DNA from: Chloroflexota bacterium | GTDB lineage: Bacteria > Chloroflexota > Anaerolineae > Anaerolineales > Anaerolineaceae | Assembly: GCA_019136175.1 (NCBI GenBank) | Contig: JAGVUS010000159.1 | Span: 1-12,195 of the forward strand | Length of the DNA stretch: 12,195 nt | Reading direction: 5' to 3' | Part shown: positions 1-6,987 of the stretch, in pieces | How the letters are laid out: each line of letters starts with the position of its first letter | Numbering within the stretch: the stretch's first letter is position 1 | Translations under genes and position numbers: made by a program | The notes under the pieces: generated by a model | The model's database searches: none | What the model was told of the DNA's origin: nothing | The model's input: the letters and a program-made list of their open reading frames with translations, nothing else

Positions 1-714
1 TAATCGCCGGGCAATATTATGAAATGCTGTTCCTGCCCGCGTCCTGGGGTCAAGCGCAACCGGTTGACCACGATTTGCACTCACCACCACATGATCATCC
101 TCAGGAATTATTCCAATTAATTCCACCGCAAGCAGTTCCAGAACATCATCAGCAGCAAGCATATCCCCACGTTTCACCATCTCCGGATTGACTCGATTAA
201 TAATCAGCCGGACAGGTCCTTTTTCTTCTGCTTCCACCAAACCAATAATTCGATCTGCATCACGGACAGCCGATACTTCCGGGTTGGTTACCACAATGAC
301 CATGTCCGCAGGGGCAAGCGCGTTGCGGAAACCGCGCTCAATTCCAGCCGGACAGTCAATAATGATCCAATCCACTTCAGACCGTAACTCATCCGCAAGC
401 CGGACCATGTCGCTTGGCGTAACCGCACTTTTATCGCGCGTCTGTGCTGCCGGAATCAGGTATAACTCGGGTAGCCGCTTATCACGGATCATCGCCTGGC
501 GCAAACGGCAGCGCCCCTCCACAACATCCACCAGGTCATACACAATCCGGTTTTCCAGTCCAAGAATTACATCCAGATTTCGCAGCCCAATATCAGCATC
601 AATGCAAACAACTTTCTGCCCGCTCATCGCAAGGGCAACTGCCAGGTTGGCAGAGGTGGTGGTTTTTCCCACCCCACCTTTGCCGGAAGATACGGTTACA
701 ACTGTGGCTGTCAT
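1..714 (-). CDS. minD: MinD septum-site-determining ATPase (3' end cut by window edge)
   Basis: This is a deviant-Walker P-loop ATPase that, with MinC, keeps the division site at mid-cell; ATP-bound MinD dimerises on the membrane and recruits MinC. The frame is open from ATG at 714 to base 1, giving 238 codons. Visible are the signature P-loop GKGGVGKTT (residues 11-19, with both Lys12 and Lys17), the switch region DADIGLRNLD (39-48), and the Walker B-like IIIDCPAGIE (117-126). MinD is usually about 265-270 residues, so roughly 30 are missing, including the C-terminal amphipathic membrane-targeting helix. The start lies 8 bases after the minC stop. GGGAGG sits only 2 bases before the ATG and AAGGAG lies 14 bases before it, so coupling to minC is likely. 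ParA or Mrp relatives are excluded by the MinD-type sequence and the minC partner. Whether minE or rodA follows cannot be seen. Confidence 0.95.
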   Translation of the reverse strand, partial: MTATVVTVSSGKGGVGKTTTSANLAVALAMSGQKVVCIDADIGLRNLDVILGLENRIVYDLVDVVEGRCRLRQAMIRDKRLPELYLIPAAQTRDKSAVTPSDMVRLADELRSEVDWIIIDCPAGIERGFRNALAPADMVIVVTNPEVSAVRDADRIIGLVEAEEKGPVRLIINRVNPEMVKRGDMLAADDVLELLAVELIGIIPEDDHVVVSANRGQPVALDPRTRAGTAFHNIARRL

Positions 715-722
715 TGCCTCCC

Positions 723-1415
723 TTATTTCTCCTTTGCTTTCCAGGGTTCAATGAAAATTTGACCATTTCGAATACCAACCATTTCCGGCTGGGGTTTCCC
801 GCGCCGGAATGGCAGCATAATTTCCCGTTCTGCAATGCGGATTTGCATTGGCGCCATTTCCAGCGCGCAGATGGTTGCTGCATCTCCTATCTCTGTTCCC
901 GCTTCAACCGCCCCCCGCAGTCGCCCCCATACCACTACACTGCCCCCTGCCCGAATTTCCGCACCAGGATTGATATCACCCACCACAATGACGTGGGCTT
1001 TCGAAATCACCTGGAACCCGGACCGTAATGTACGCTGGACAAAAATGGCATTTTCCCCCGGCAGGGAAGATTCCACCGGCTTCATCACCTGTTCACGGCG
1101 GGGTGCTGAATGGGCGCGGGTTGCCAGCCCCAACACCTGGGCAGTCTGCTCGGTGACCGGTGATGTGCTGAGGACCGCCCACAACACCACCTGTCGGTCT
1201 GCCAGTTTATCCCGCATCAAACCCAAATCCGCAGCATAAACAATCCGGTTGCCCACATCCAGGGTAAGCCGTGCGCCTTTGAAAAACTGGATCCGATCAT
1301 CAATCTGGCTGATCAGAGATTCCAGGATCTCGCTCCATGCACCTTCACCAATTGTTACCATCAAACCATCACGGACTCCCTTAATCTGCAGGGATGTCCC
1401 GGATTGATCCATCAT
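723..1415 (-). CDS. minC: MinC septum-site-determining protein (FtsZ inhibitor)
   Basis: MinC blocks FtsZ ring assembly away from mid-cell and is brought to the membrane by MinD. The 230-residue protein matches the usual family length. Residues 1 to about 105 form the less conserved FtsZ-inhibiting N-domain. From about 128 comes the right-handed beta-helix C-domain that dimerises and binds MinD, with the hallmark stretches RSGFQV (131-136), VVGDINPGAEIRAGGSVVVW (144-163) and GRLRGAVEAG (164-173). Two ATGs are adjacent at 1415 and 1412; AAGGAG stands 5 bases before the first, so I took that one. The gene follows mrdA after 56 bases and runs 8 bases short of minD. Its own extended -10 promoter may lie in the gap (see 1444-1452). 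The mreBCD-minCD order is also known from Bacillus subtilis. Confidence 0.93.
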   Translation of the reverse strand: MMDQSGTSLQIKGVRDGLMVTIGEGAWSEILESLISQIDDRIQFFKGARLTLDVGNRIVYAADLGLMRDKLADRQVVLWAVLSTSPVTEQTAQVLGLATRAHSAPRREQVMKPVESSLPGENAIFVQRTLRSGFQVISKAHVIVVGDINPGAEIRAGGSVVVWGRLRGAVEAGTEIGDAATICALEMAPMQIRIAEREIMLPFRRGKPQPEMVGIRNGQIFIEPWKAKEK

Positions 1416-1443
1416 ACCGGCTCCTTGATCATCGTTGGACGCA

Positions 1444-1452
1444 ATTATAACA
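1444..1452 (-). promoter_or_regulatory. Extended -10 promoter candidate for minCD
   Basis: Read on the minus strand, 1452 to 1444 is TGTTATAAT, a perfect extended -10 (TGn plus TATAAT), inside the 56-base gap between mrdA and minC. No convincing -35 is seen 16-18 bases upstream, which extended -10 promoters tolerate. Transcription would start near 1437, giving a leader of about 22 bases that contains the minC ribosome site AAGGAG. It would let minCD be expressed apart from the mre genes. This is a motif match only. Confidence 0.45.
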
Positions 1453-1471
1453 GCAGTTCGAACATTTATTC

Positions 1472-3631
1472 CTATTGTTCCGGTAACTGGGAATCAATCG
1501 CTTTCAAGCGGAAATAAGCATCCATCACACGCCGCACAATCGGTGCTGCCACTTTCGATCCTTCATCACCATTATAGACAAACGCCACCACGGCAATTTC
1601 CGGATCATCGTATGGAGCATACCCTACATACCATGCATGAGCAGGCCATAACCCGGGCTTGCAGATATCCTTCAACTGGGCAACATCATCGCAATACTCT
1701 GCCGTCCCTGTTTTCCCAGCAGATGGAATTTCAAAGCCTTGAAATATTGACGATGCTGTCCCTATGGTCACCACCTGTCGCATCCCTTCCTGGGCATACT
1801 CAATCACCCAGGGTTCAACGGTCTTAACCACATCTGTCTGGAGAAAATTTTCATCATATTCATGGATCAACGGATCAACCGTGATATCCCAAAGCTGTTG
1901 GGGCTCAAATGATTGAACAACATCCCCTTCGGAATCAATGATTTCCCGAACCAGGGTGGTTTTCATATGTTTTCCATCATTGGCAAGTGTTGCAATGGAA
2001 TTCAAAACTTGGAGCGGCGTGGAAAGAACATATCCCTGCCCGATTGTGGCAATATACGTGTCACCCGTCGCCCAGTTCTCGCCCTGGTTGATTCGTTTCC
2101 AGGTTGGGTCAGGCAGCAATCCATCTTCTTCGCCAGGCAGTTCAATTCCAGTCTTTACCCCATACCCCAAAGCCCGGGCATATTCATTCATTCGCCAGAT
2201 ACCCAGGCCTTCCGGAACTTCATCCTGGTATCCCCCACCCACCTTATAGAAATACACATCACATGATTCGGCAACCCCCCGAAGAAAATCCACCGGACCA
2301 TGCCCGGCATTGGTACTCTTATAAAGATAACAAACATAATCCTGGGTCAAAGGGAGTGGATCGTTCGGGGCAAAGGACTGTTCCAATGTGATTTTTCCGG
2401 GATCCTCAATGATTTGTTCCGGCGTAACCACATCCTCATTCAAAATACCAATGGCTGTCGCCATTTTATACACCGAACCCGGGGGATATTCTGCCGAAAT
2501 GGCATGGTTAAACAATGGCGCTTTGGGATCTTTCTGTAATTGTTCCCAGTAATAAGCAGGAATCATCCGCGCCATGCGGTTGTTTTCATAGGTGGGATAT
2601 GAAACCAGGGACAGAATTTCTCCTGTTTTTGGATTGATCGCAATCACCACACCACTTGGATACTTTTCATAGCCAATCCAGCTGTTCCAGCCATCAATTT
2701 CCGAAATCAACGCCTCCCGCGCCGCCATTTGCAGGCGAATATCAATTGTCAGGCGCACATTATCTCCGGGGATGGGTTCCACCGGCGGCTCCAGGTCCCG
2801 CAATATTTTCCCGGCGACATCCACTTCCACGGTCCGGGTGCCGTTTCTGCCCCCCAGGATATCCTGCAGGGTGCTTTCCACTCCTGCATACCCTACTTTA
2901 TCCCTGTTCGCCACAAATCCCAGGTCAGTATAATATTCTTCCTCAATGGCAGGAATGGGTCCCAGGAAACCGATGATCTCTGATGTGGAAACACCCGTGG
3001 GATACTCGCGGACTGACGATACTTCAATATCCACGCCGGGCAATTCCACGGAGCGCTCCCGGATAATCATGGCAACTTCCTCCCCAACGTCACAGGCAAT
3101 TTGAATGGGAGAATAGGGAGCCCTGGTGTCCCCAATCAGGACGATTTCCGTAATGCCCAGGTCATTATCGCAGGCTTTAAAAAATTGGGTCACCTCTTCG
3201 GTCAGATATCCATCTTCGTCATACGCATCAGGATTGGATAAGGGAATACCCGTCAGTTCAGATAACTTGCGATAAACCTCCTGGACTGCACCCGCCTCAG
3301 GAGATTCTTCAAAGCCATAATATTCGCGGTAACTATCCACAACCAGAACAGGATTCCCGGGCAGGTTTGCTGGTGTTACGGTGACATTGTAAGATGGCAC
3401 ATTGCGTGCCAGAATGACCCCGTTGCGATCATAGATAATTCCCCGTTGGGTTGGGATGTTAATGACATTGGTGCGGTTTTCCTCCGCTCGCGCCAGGTAC
3501 TCTGCCCCCTTCACCACCTGTAAATTAAAGAGCCTGCCCGTGTAAACCAGGAAGACTGCTCCAATCAAGATATAGATGATCCACATCCGCTTGTGATCAA
3601 GCGGCAGGTTGGATTGCGTTTCGTTATTCAT
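1472..3631 (-). CDS. mrdA: Penicillin-binding protein 2 (peptidoglycan transpeptidase of the elongasome)
   Basis: This is a class B penicillin-binding protein that cross-links peptidoglycan along the cell cylinder with MreB, MreC, MreD and RodA. It has 719 residues. A short cytoplasmic tail is followed by one membrane anchor (about 16-32, ending before LFNLQVVKG). The pedestal/dimerisation domain starts at RGIIYDRNG (63-71), and the transpeptidase domain starts near 290. All three catalytic motifs are present: SVYK (386-389, nucleophile Ser386), SCD (456-458) and KTG (640-642). SCD instead of SxN is usual for PBP2. It is longer than E. coli PBP2 (633), with extra sequence in the pedestal (about 95-180) and before the KTG motif. 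The start is the ATG at 3631, which overlaps the mreD stop as ATGA and has GGAG 8 bases upstream. An in-frame upstream extension exists but would run through mreD in the wrong frame. No rodA lies beside it in this window. Confidence 0.95.
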   Translation of the reverse strand: MNNETQSNLPLDHKRMWIIYILIGAVFLVYTGRLFNLQVVKGAEYLARAEENRTNVINIPTQRGIIYDRNGVILARNVPSYNVTVTPANLPGNPVLVVDSYREYYGFEESPEAGAVQEVYRKLSELTGIPLSNPDAYDEDGYLTEEVTQFFKACDNDLGITEIVLIGDTRAPYSPIQIACDVGEEVAMIIRERSVELPGVDIEVSSVREYPTGVSTSEIIGFLGPIPAIEEEYYTDLGFVANRDKVGYAGVESTLQDILGGRNGTRTVEVDVAGKILRDLEPPVEPIPGDNVRLTIDIRLQMAAREALISEIDGWNSWIGYEKYPSGVVIAINPKTGEILSLVSYPTYENNRMARMIPAYYWEQLQKDPKAPLFNHAISAEYPPGSVYKMATAIGILNEDVVTPEQIIEDPGKITLEQSFAPNDPLPLTQDYVCYLYKSTNAGHGPVDFLRGVAESCDVYFYKVGGGYQDEVPEGLGIWRMNEYARALGYGVKTGIELPGEEDGLLPDPTWKRINQGENWATGDTYIATIGQGYVLSTPLQVLNSIATLANDGKHMKTTLVREIIDSEGDVVQSFEPQQLWDITVDPLIHEYDENFLQTDVVKTVEPWVIEYAQEGMRQVVTIGTASSIFQGFEIPSAGKTGTAEYCDDVAQLKDICKPGLWPAHAWYVGYAPYDDPEIAVVAFVYNGDEGSKVAAPIVRRVMDAYFRLKAIDSQLPEQ

Positions 3632-4128
3632 ACTTCCAGCTCCGTCGGATACAACCATTTGGCTAAATCGGCGACAATCGTGTACACCGGAAATGCCAGC
3701 AGCAAGTTCAACAGCGCGCTTGGCAGAGTGACAAGTGTCAGGCTTTCCCTCAATGGGAGATTGGAACCCATGATTTGAAAAACCACAATGGAAACCAGGT
3801 GAAAGACCAGCGTCCCCAGGAAGGTCAGAATCAGCATCACCAGCAGCGGCATCTGCCAGATCCTGCGCCGCGCCATCCTGGCAATCAGGATAACTAACAG
3901 GTAACTGAAAATCACAACATAAAACGGGGTGGCTGTAACCAGGCTTACCATGACACCCCCCAGGATACCCCACTCCCAGGCGGATGTCACCTGGTCTTGA
4001 AGTGCCCAGGCAACCAGGACAAGCAGAATTAAATCCGCCGTTCCCTGCAATAAAGGCAACTGGCTGATGATGCCCAGTTGCAGCATCAGGATGATACCCA
4101 AAATTGGAATTCCTGCCAGGATAGCCAT
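3628..4128 (-). CDS. mreD: MreD rod-shape-determining membrane protein
   Basis: MreD is a small polytopic membrane protein that belongs to the elongasome with MreC and PBP2. The 166-residue product is the expected size and almost wholly hydrophobic, with about five or six membrane segments (roughly 3-22, 31-45, 54-64, 68-84, 92-118 and 135-155). A basic loop, RMARRR (84-89), lies between two of them. Sequence identity alone would be weak, since MreD diverges quickly. The call rests on size, topology and the position between mreC and mrdA. No Shine-Dalgarno sequence is seen before the ATG, which lies 7 bases after the mreC stop, so translation is probably coupled to mreC. Its own stop overlaps the mrdA start by ATGA. 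Confidence 0.88.
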   Translation of the reverse strand: MAILAGIPILGIILMLQLGIISQLPLLQGTADLILLVLVAWALQDQVTSAWEWGILGGVMVSLVTATPFYVVIFSYLLVILIARMARRRIWQMPLLVMLILTFLGTLVFHLVSIVVFQIMGSNLPLRESLTLVTLPSALLNLLLAFPVYTIVADLAKWLYPTELEV

Positions 4129-4135
4129 GTTGTGA

Positions 4136-4981
4136 TTAAGGTGCCGGGGTCGGGATTAACGGCGCAATTTCAACAGGGCGGAAATTTGTAATGACGAGAA
4201 CTGCCTGGATATTATTAAAGTCCACTGCCGATTGCACCAGTGCTGTTTGAAACAGGTCATTCTCGAGCTTGCGAACGCTGAGCACCTGTCCAACCAGGAT
4301 ATTGGAAGGATATGTCCCACCCAGACCGGAAGTAACAATCAGGGTTCCGGGCGTAACATTTGCATCTTGTGGGACCATGTCCAACGACAGTTCACCCGTC
4401 AGCGATCCCGCCAGCTGAGCTTCCTGCTCAATAGATTGCAGCCGCACGTTAACGACCGATGCAGGATCAGTGATCAACTGCACACGGGCAGCCTGGGCTG
4501 TAACGGCATCCACCCTGCCCACCAAACCCTGGGCGGTCACAACCGGCATGCCATTTCTCAGCCCGGCATCCGAACCCTGGTCGATCAGGATATATTTTAA
4601 GAACGGATTTGGATCACGACCAATGACTGTTGCTGCCACATATGTGTTTTCCGGCTGCGACCTGGCAAAGTCCAATAGGGCATACAGGACACTGGCTTCA
4701 CTGAGTTGCTGCTGCAATTCAATGATTTGCGTTTGCAACAGTGCAACCTGGTTTTTTAACTCCGCGTTTTCCTGGCGAATGGATGCCATATCCCGCGGGG
4801 CGGTAATAAATTCATACACTGCAAGGTAGCGGGTGGATATCCATCGCTGGGCAGCAACCAGGGGGGATTGTGCAGCTTTAAAAAGGGAGCCCATAAATCC
4901 GCTCAGGGATAGCAACAATAATCCAACGACAACCAGGACAAGAACAGCTGTTTGCCAAAAGCGGGGGATTGTTGGTTTCAT
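4136..4981 (-). CDS. mreC: MreC cell-shape-determining protein
   Basis: MreC is a bitopic extracytoplasmic scaffold that links MreB filaments to PBP2 and helps activate it. The 281 residues show a short cytoplasmic start, one membrane helix (about 11-29), and a coiled-coil stretch (about 63-100, rich in Glu, Gln and Leu, e.g. RQENAELKNQVALLQTQIIE). Two beta-rich lobes then follow (about 113-270), with the family-typical VIGRDPNPFLKYILIDQGS (119-137), GMPVVTAQGLVGRVDAV (143-159) and ITDPASVVNVRL (170-181). The tail ends in Pro-rich PTPAP. The start is ATG 4981, with GGAGGTGA (4998-4991) 9 bases upstream. That site can pair with a preceding CCTCC (see 4993-5010). The gene begins 42 bases after the mreB stop and ends 7 bases before mreD, as expected for an mreBCD operon. 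Confidence 0.93.
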   Translation of the reverse strand: MKPTIPRFWQTAVLVLVVVGLLLLSLSGFMGSLFKAAQSPLVAAQRWISTRYLAVYEFITAPRDMASIRQENAELKNQVALLQTQIIELQQQLSEASVLYALLDFARSQPENTYVAATVIGRDPNPFLKYILIDQGSDAGLRNGMPVVTAQGLVGRVDAVTAQAARVQLITDPASVVNVRLQSIEQEAQLAGSLTGELSLDMVPQDANVTPGTLIVTSGLGGTYPSNILVGQVLSVRKLENDLFQTALVQSAVDFNNIQAVLVITNFRPVEIAPLIPTPAP

Positions 4982-4992
4982 GGGCTGATTTC

Positions 4993-5010
4993 ACCTCCAA
5001 TAAGGGAGGC
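4993..5010 (-). promoter_or_regulatory. Hairpin over the mreC ribosome-binding site
   Basis: On the minus strand, CCTCC (5009-5005), a six-base loop CTTATT and GGAGG (4998-4994) form a perfect 5-bp stem. It is extended by one G-U pair (5010 with 4993). The right arm is the Shine-Dalgarno core of mreC, so the hairpin would hide it unless ribosomes finishing mreB open it. The pairing is visible; a regulatory effect is inference, and a stem this short may be chance. Confidence 0.35.
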
Positions 5011-5023
5011 GCAATCCGGCGAA

Positions 5024-6120
5024 CTATGCAGGACGGCTGCCCGTCCGGTCCAAACCCACCAGGAAGTCATTGAACCGGTCCAGGTCCTCAAGGATCATCC
5101 CAGCCCCCCGGGCAACGCAGGTTAACGGGTCTTCTGCAACCCAAACCCGCAGGTTCAGTTCATCAGATAAACGCTCCGACAACCCCTGCAGCATGGATCC
5201 ACCCCCAGCCAGGCAAATCCCGATCTCCATCAAGTCGGACACAATTTCTGGAGGTGATTCATCCAGGGCGTCCTTGACAGTATCAACAATTACCTGCACA
5301 GAACCGCTGATTGCCTCGCGCACTTCCACCGACGAAATTTCAAGCGATTCTGGCAAGCCAGTCACAAGATTGCGCCCGCGCACGGTAAAGGTCTTCTCAT
5401 TGGGCAGTGGATAAGCAGAACCAATGGTGATCTTTACCTGTTCCGCCATCCGCTCACCAATCAAGAGGTTATATTTATTGCGGATATATTGAATGATGTC
5501 CTGGTCCAGTTCATCTCCTGCAACCCGCAGGGAACGGGAAACAACCCTGCAACCCGCAGGGAACGGGAAACAACTACGCCGCCCATGGAGATGACTGCCA
5601 CCTCGGTGGTGCCGCCGCCAATGTCAACAATCATACTGCCGCGCACTTCTGCAACGGGAAGCCCGGCTCCCAGGGCAGCTGCCCGTGGTTCTTCAATTAG
5701 GTATGCCTCACGTGCACCGGCGGACATGGCTGCATCATACACAGCCCGCTTTTCAACTTCCGTGGCACCGGAAGGAATTCCAACAACCACCCGCGGTCTC
5801 GGCATGGGAACAATTGTCTGCTGGTGCGCCTTCCCGATAAAATATCCAAGCATCGCCTGGGTGATTTCAAATTCGGATATCACACCATCCCGCAAGGGAC
5901 GGATCGCAACTACATTCGCAGGGGTTCTTCCCACCATTTCCTTCGCCTGCGCACCAATTGCCAATGGTCGGCGGCTGCGCTTATCAATCGCCACCCAGGA
6001 AGGTTCATTCAGAACGATCCCTTTTCCGCGCACATTCACCAGTGTGTTCGCGGTGCCAAGGTCAATGCCAATATCCAGTGAGAAAAGCCCAAGCAACCAG
6101 TTTAATGGATTAAACGCCAA
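5024..6120 (-). pseudogene. mreB: mreB (actin-like rod-shape protein), reading frame broken by a 29-bp tandem duplication
   Basis: MreB is the actin-fold ATPase whose membrane-bound filaments direct elongasome movement. The start is TTG at 6120, with AAGGAG 6 bases upstream; no ATG fits. The first part has the phosphate-1 loop DIGIDLGTANT (16-26), GIVLNEPSWVAID (34-46) and the phosphate-2 loop IVDIGGGTTEVAV (164-176). After Gly192 the frame is lost and a foreign tail of 27 residues ends at TGA (5463-5461), giving 219 residues. The rest of MreB continues in another frame to TAG at 5024, with IGERMAEQVKITIGSAY and the adenosine-site ICLAGGGSMLQG. The break falls exactly at two perfect copies of a 29-bp unit (5517-5574). 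Deleting one copy restores DELDQDIIQYIRNKYNLLIG and a 355-residue protein of normal length. Nothing else in the gene looks decayed. A recent mutation, a mixed or phase-variable population, or an assembly error are all possible. Confidence 0.93.
5517..5574. repeat. Perfect 29-bp tandem duplication inside mreB
   Basis: The segment 5517-5545 is repeated without a mismatch as 5546-5574; each copy begins cctgcaaccc and ends gggaaacaac. The unit is 29 bases, not a multiple of three, and so shifts the mreB frame. Each copy contains the small inverted repeat CCTGC-AACCC-GCAGG and an internal direct repeat of gggaa. The bases flanking the pair (t before, t after) do not extend the identity, so the junction shows no microhomology. 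Confidence 0.97.
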
Positions 6121-6132
6121 CCGATACTCCTT
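6118..6132 (-). promoter_or_regulatory. mreB ribosome-binding site and TTG start
   Basis: Minus strand AAGGAG (6132-6127), a 6-base spacer TATCGG, then TTG (6120-6118). The following codons give the conserved MreB N-terminus, and no in-frame ATG or GTG lies nearby upstream with a comparable site. This fixes the start as TTG, which is likely to lower initiation somewhat compared with ATG. Confidence 0.8.
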
Positions 6133-6202
6133 GTGAACCGGCAGGGATTTTTCTTGTGATTGAGATGTGTTTGATCATCTTGCCTGTCACAGTCTGGAAA
6201 TG

Positions 6203-6211
6203 ATTATACCA
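6203..6211 (-). promoter_or_regulatory. Extended -10 promoter of the mre cluster
   Basis: Minus strand 6211 to 6203 is TGGTATAAT, a perfect extended -10, 83 bases before the TTG start of mreB. A TTCACA (6228-6223) stands 14 bases upstream, too close for a normal -35. A perfect TTGACA (6245-6240) lies 31 bases upstream of TATAAT, too far to pair with it, but 18 bases from a weak TAAAAA. Transcription from the extended -10 would start near 6196 with a leader of about 75 bases. It lies in the 142-base gap between mreB and the upstream unknown gene. No clear terminator for that upstream gene is seen, so read-through is possible. Confidence 0.6.
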
Positions 6212-6262
6212 GAGCTTTTTAATGTGAACGGATGCCCCATGTCAAGGATAAAAAATCCCATC

Positions 6263-6898
6263 TTAACCAAATACCGTTTTCCCATCAACAGCCACATCCC
6301 TCAGGTATTCGTCTGCCAGAACGAATTTGTCCGCTTTCTTCTCCAATTTACCACGCAGGATGATTGCCTTAACCAGGGTGCGCATCAGTGCGTAGGCAAA
6401 AGCCTCCTCATCCAGGTCGCCATCCTTCCGAAACCTGACCAGGGATGCCAATTCATTCTGCAATTCAAAAAGCGCAGCCATCAGGTCCGATTCCGCCAGC
6501 GGCAGGGAGGATGCCAGGATCAACTCCAGGCTTTCCTTTATTTCCTTCAAATCTTCGCACCCCATCCTTGATGAGGTCTCCAAAAGATGCTGCCCTTCCT
6601 CTTGAATTGCTTTTTCAACGACATCGGTTGGAATCTCCCCGTAGCTTCCATTGGTATAGACCGTGGTGCTGCCAAATTGATAAAAGCGGGCTGCTCCCCT
6701 CTCCACCTTCAGAAAATCCGGGTGAAGCATGACACCAAGAAAATTATCCAGGGTGCCAAACAGCCTGGCAAAAAACATGCTTTTGGCAGGCTTCCACCGA
6801 CGGGCTTCATTGCGTTCGATCAACCGGTTGATGATCAACACGGTAATCAGCATGACAATTGCTTCAGAAATCAGATTGATGAGGATATCTCGAAACAT
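6263..6898 (-). CDS. Membrane-anchored protein of unknown function
   Basis: I do not recognise this 211-residue protein. It starts with one hydrophobic helix (about 4-24, INLISEAIVMLITVLIINRL) followed by basic ERNEARRWKPAK, so the bulk (about 30-211) should be cytoplasmic. The rest is mostly charged helices, with an aromatic stretch RFYQFGSTTVYTNGSYGEIP (71-90) and a long acidic/Leu-rich helical part (about 92-155). ATGs occur at 6910 and 6898. GGGAGG lies 4 bases before the second and nothing fits the first, so I chose 6898. It is on the same strand as mreB, ends 142 bases before it, and is divergent from the AIM24-family gene. Shared transcription into mreB is possible because no strong terminator separates them. 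Codon use looks like that of its neighbours, which supports a real gene. Confidence 0.75.
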   Translation of the reverse strand: MFRDILINLISEAIVMLITVLIINRLIERNEARRWKPAKSMFFARLFGTLDNFLGVMLHPDFLKVERGAARFYQFGSTTVYTNGSYGEIPTDVVEKAIQEEGQHLLETSSRMGCEDLKEIKESLELILASSLPLAESDLMAALFELQNELASLVRFRKDGDLDEEAFAYALMRTLVKAIILRGKLEKKADKFVLADEYLRDVAVDGKTVFG

Positions 6899-6959
6899 CG
6901 TCCCTCCCATTTTTGATACAATACAATCCTGTAAACCAAACGTTCATGCCAGCACTAAG

Positions 6960-6987
6960 ATTATACTCAAGGATACCCGGTTATGAA
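6960..6987 (-). promoter_or_regulatory. Possible promoter of the unknown membrane-anchored gene
   Basis: Minus strand TTCATA (6987-6982), a 16-base spacer, then TATAAT (6965-6960); transcription would begin near 6953, about 54 bases before the chosen start at 6898. The -10 is perfect but the -35 matches four of six bases and lies over the start codon of the divergent gene. No convincing promoter was found for the plus-strand operon in the same gap; a TATACT at 6962-6967 overlaps this -10 on the other strand but sits too close to the ATG. Confidence 0.35.

Noticed and set aside
444..1028. Plus-strand open frame across the minC-minD region
   Set aside because: It is antisense to well-identified minC and minD and has low-complexity composition and no recognisable motif.
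3632..3973. In-frame extension of mrdA upstream to 3973
   Set aside because: It runs entirely within mreD in another frame and gives a non-PBP sequence. The ATGA overlap at 3631 with GGAG upstream and the normal PBP2 N-terminus fix the start.
5489..6136. Plus-strand frame of 215 codons opposite mreB
   Set aside because: It is a shadow of mreB codon structure and no family is recognisable.
6240..6265. Possible terminator after the unknown gene (T-run near GGGATTTTTTATCC)
   Set aside because: The stem would be only about 4 bp, with the T-run in the loop, so it is not a credible rho-independent terminator.
6962..6967. TATACT as -10 of the plus-strand AIM24 operon
   Set aside because: Transcription would start about 9 bases before the ATG and exclude the AAGGA ribosome site, and no -35 is seen at the right spacing.
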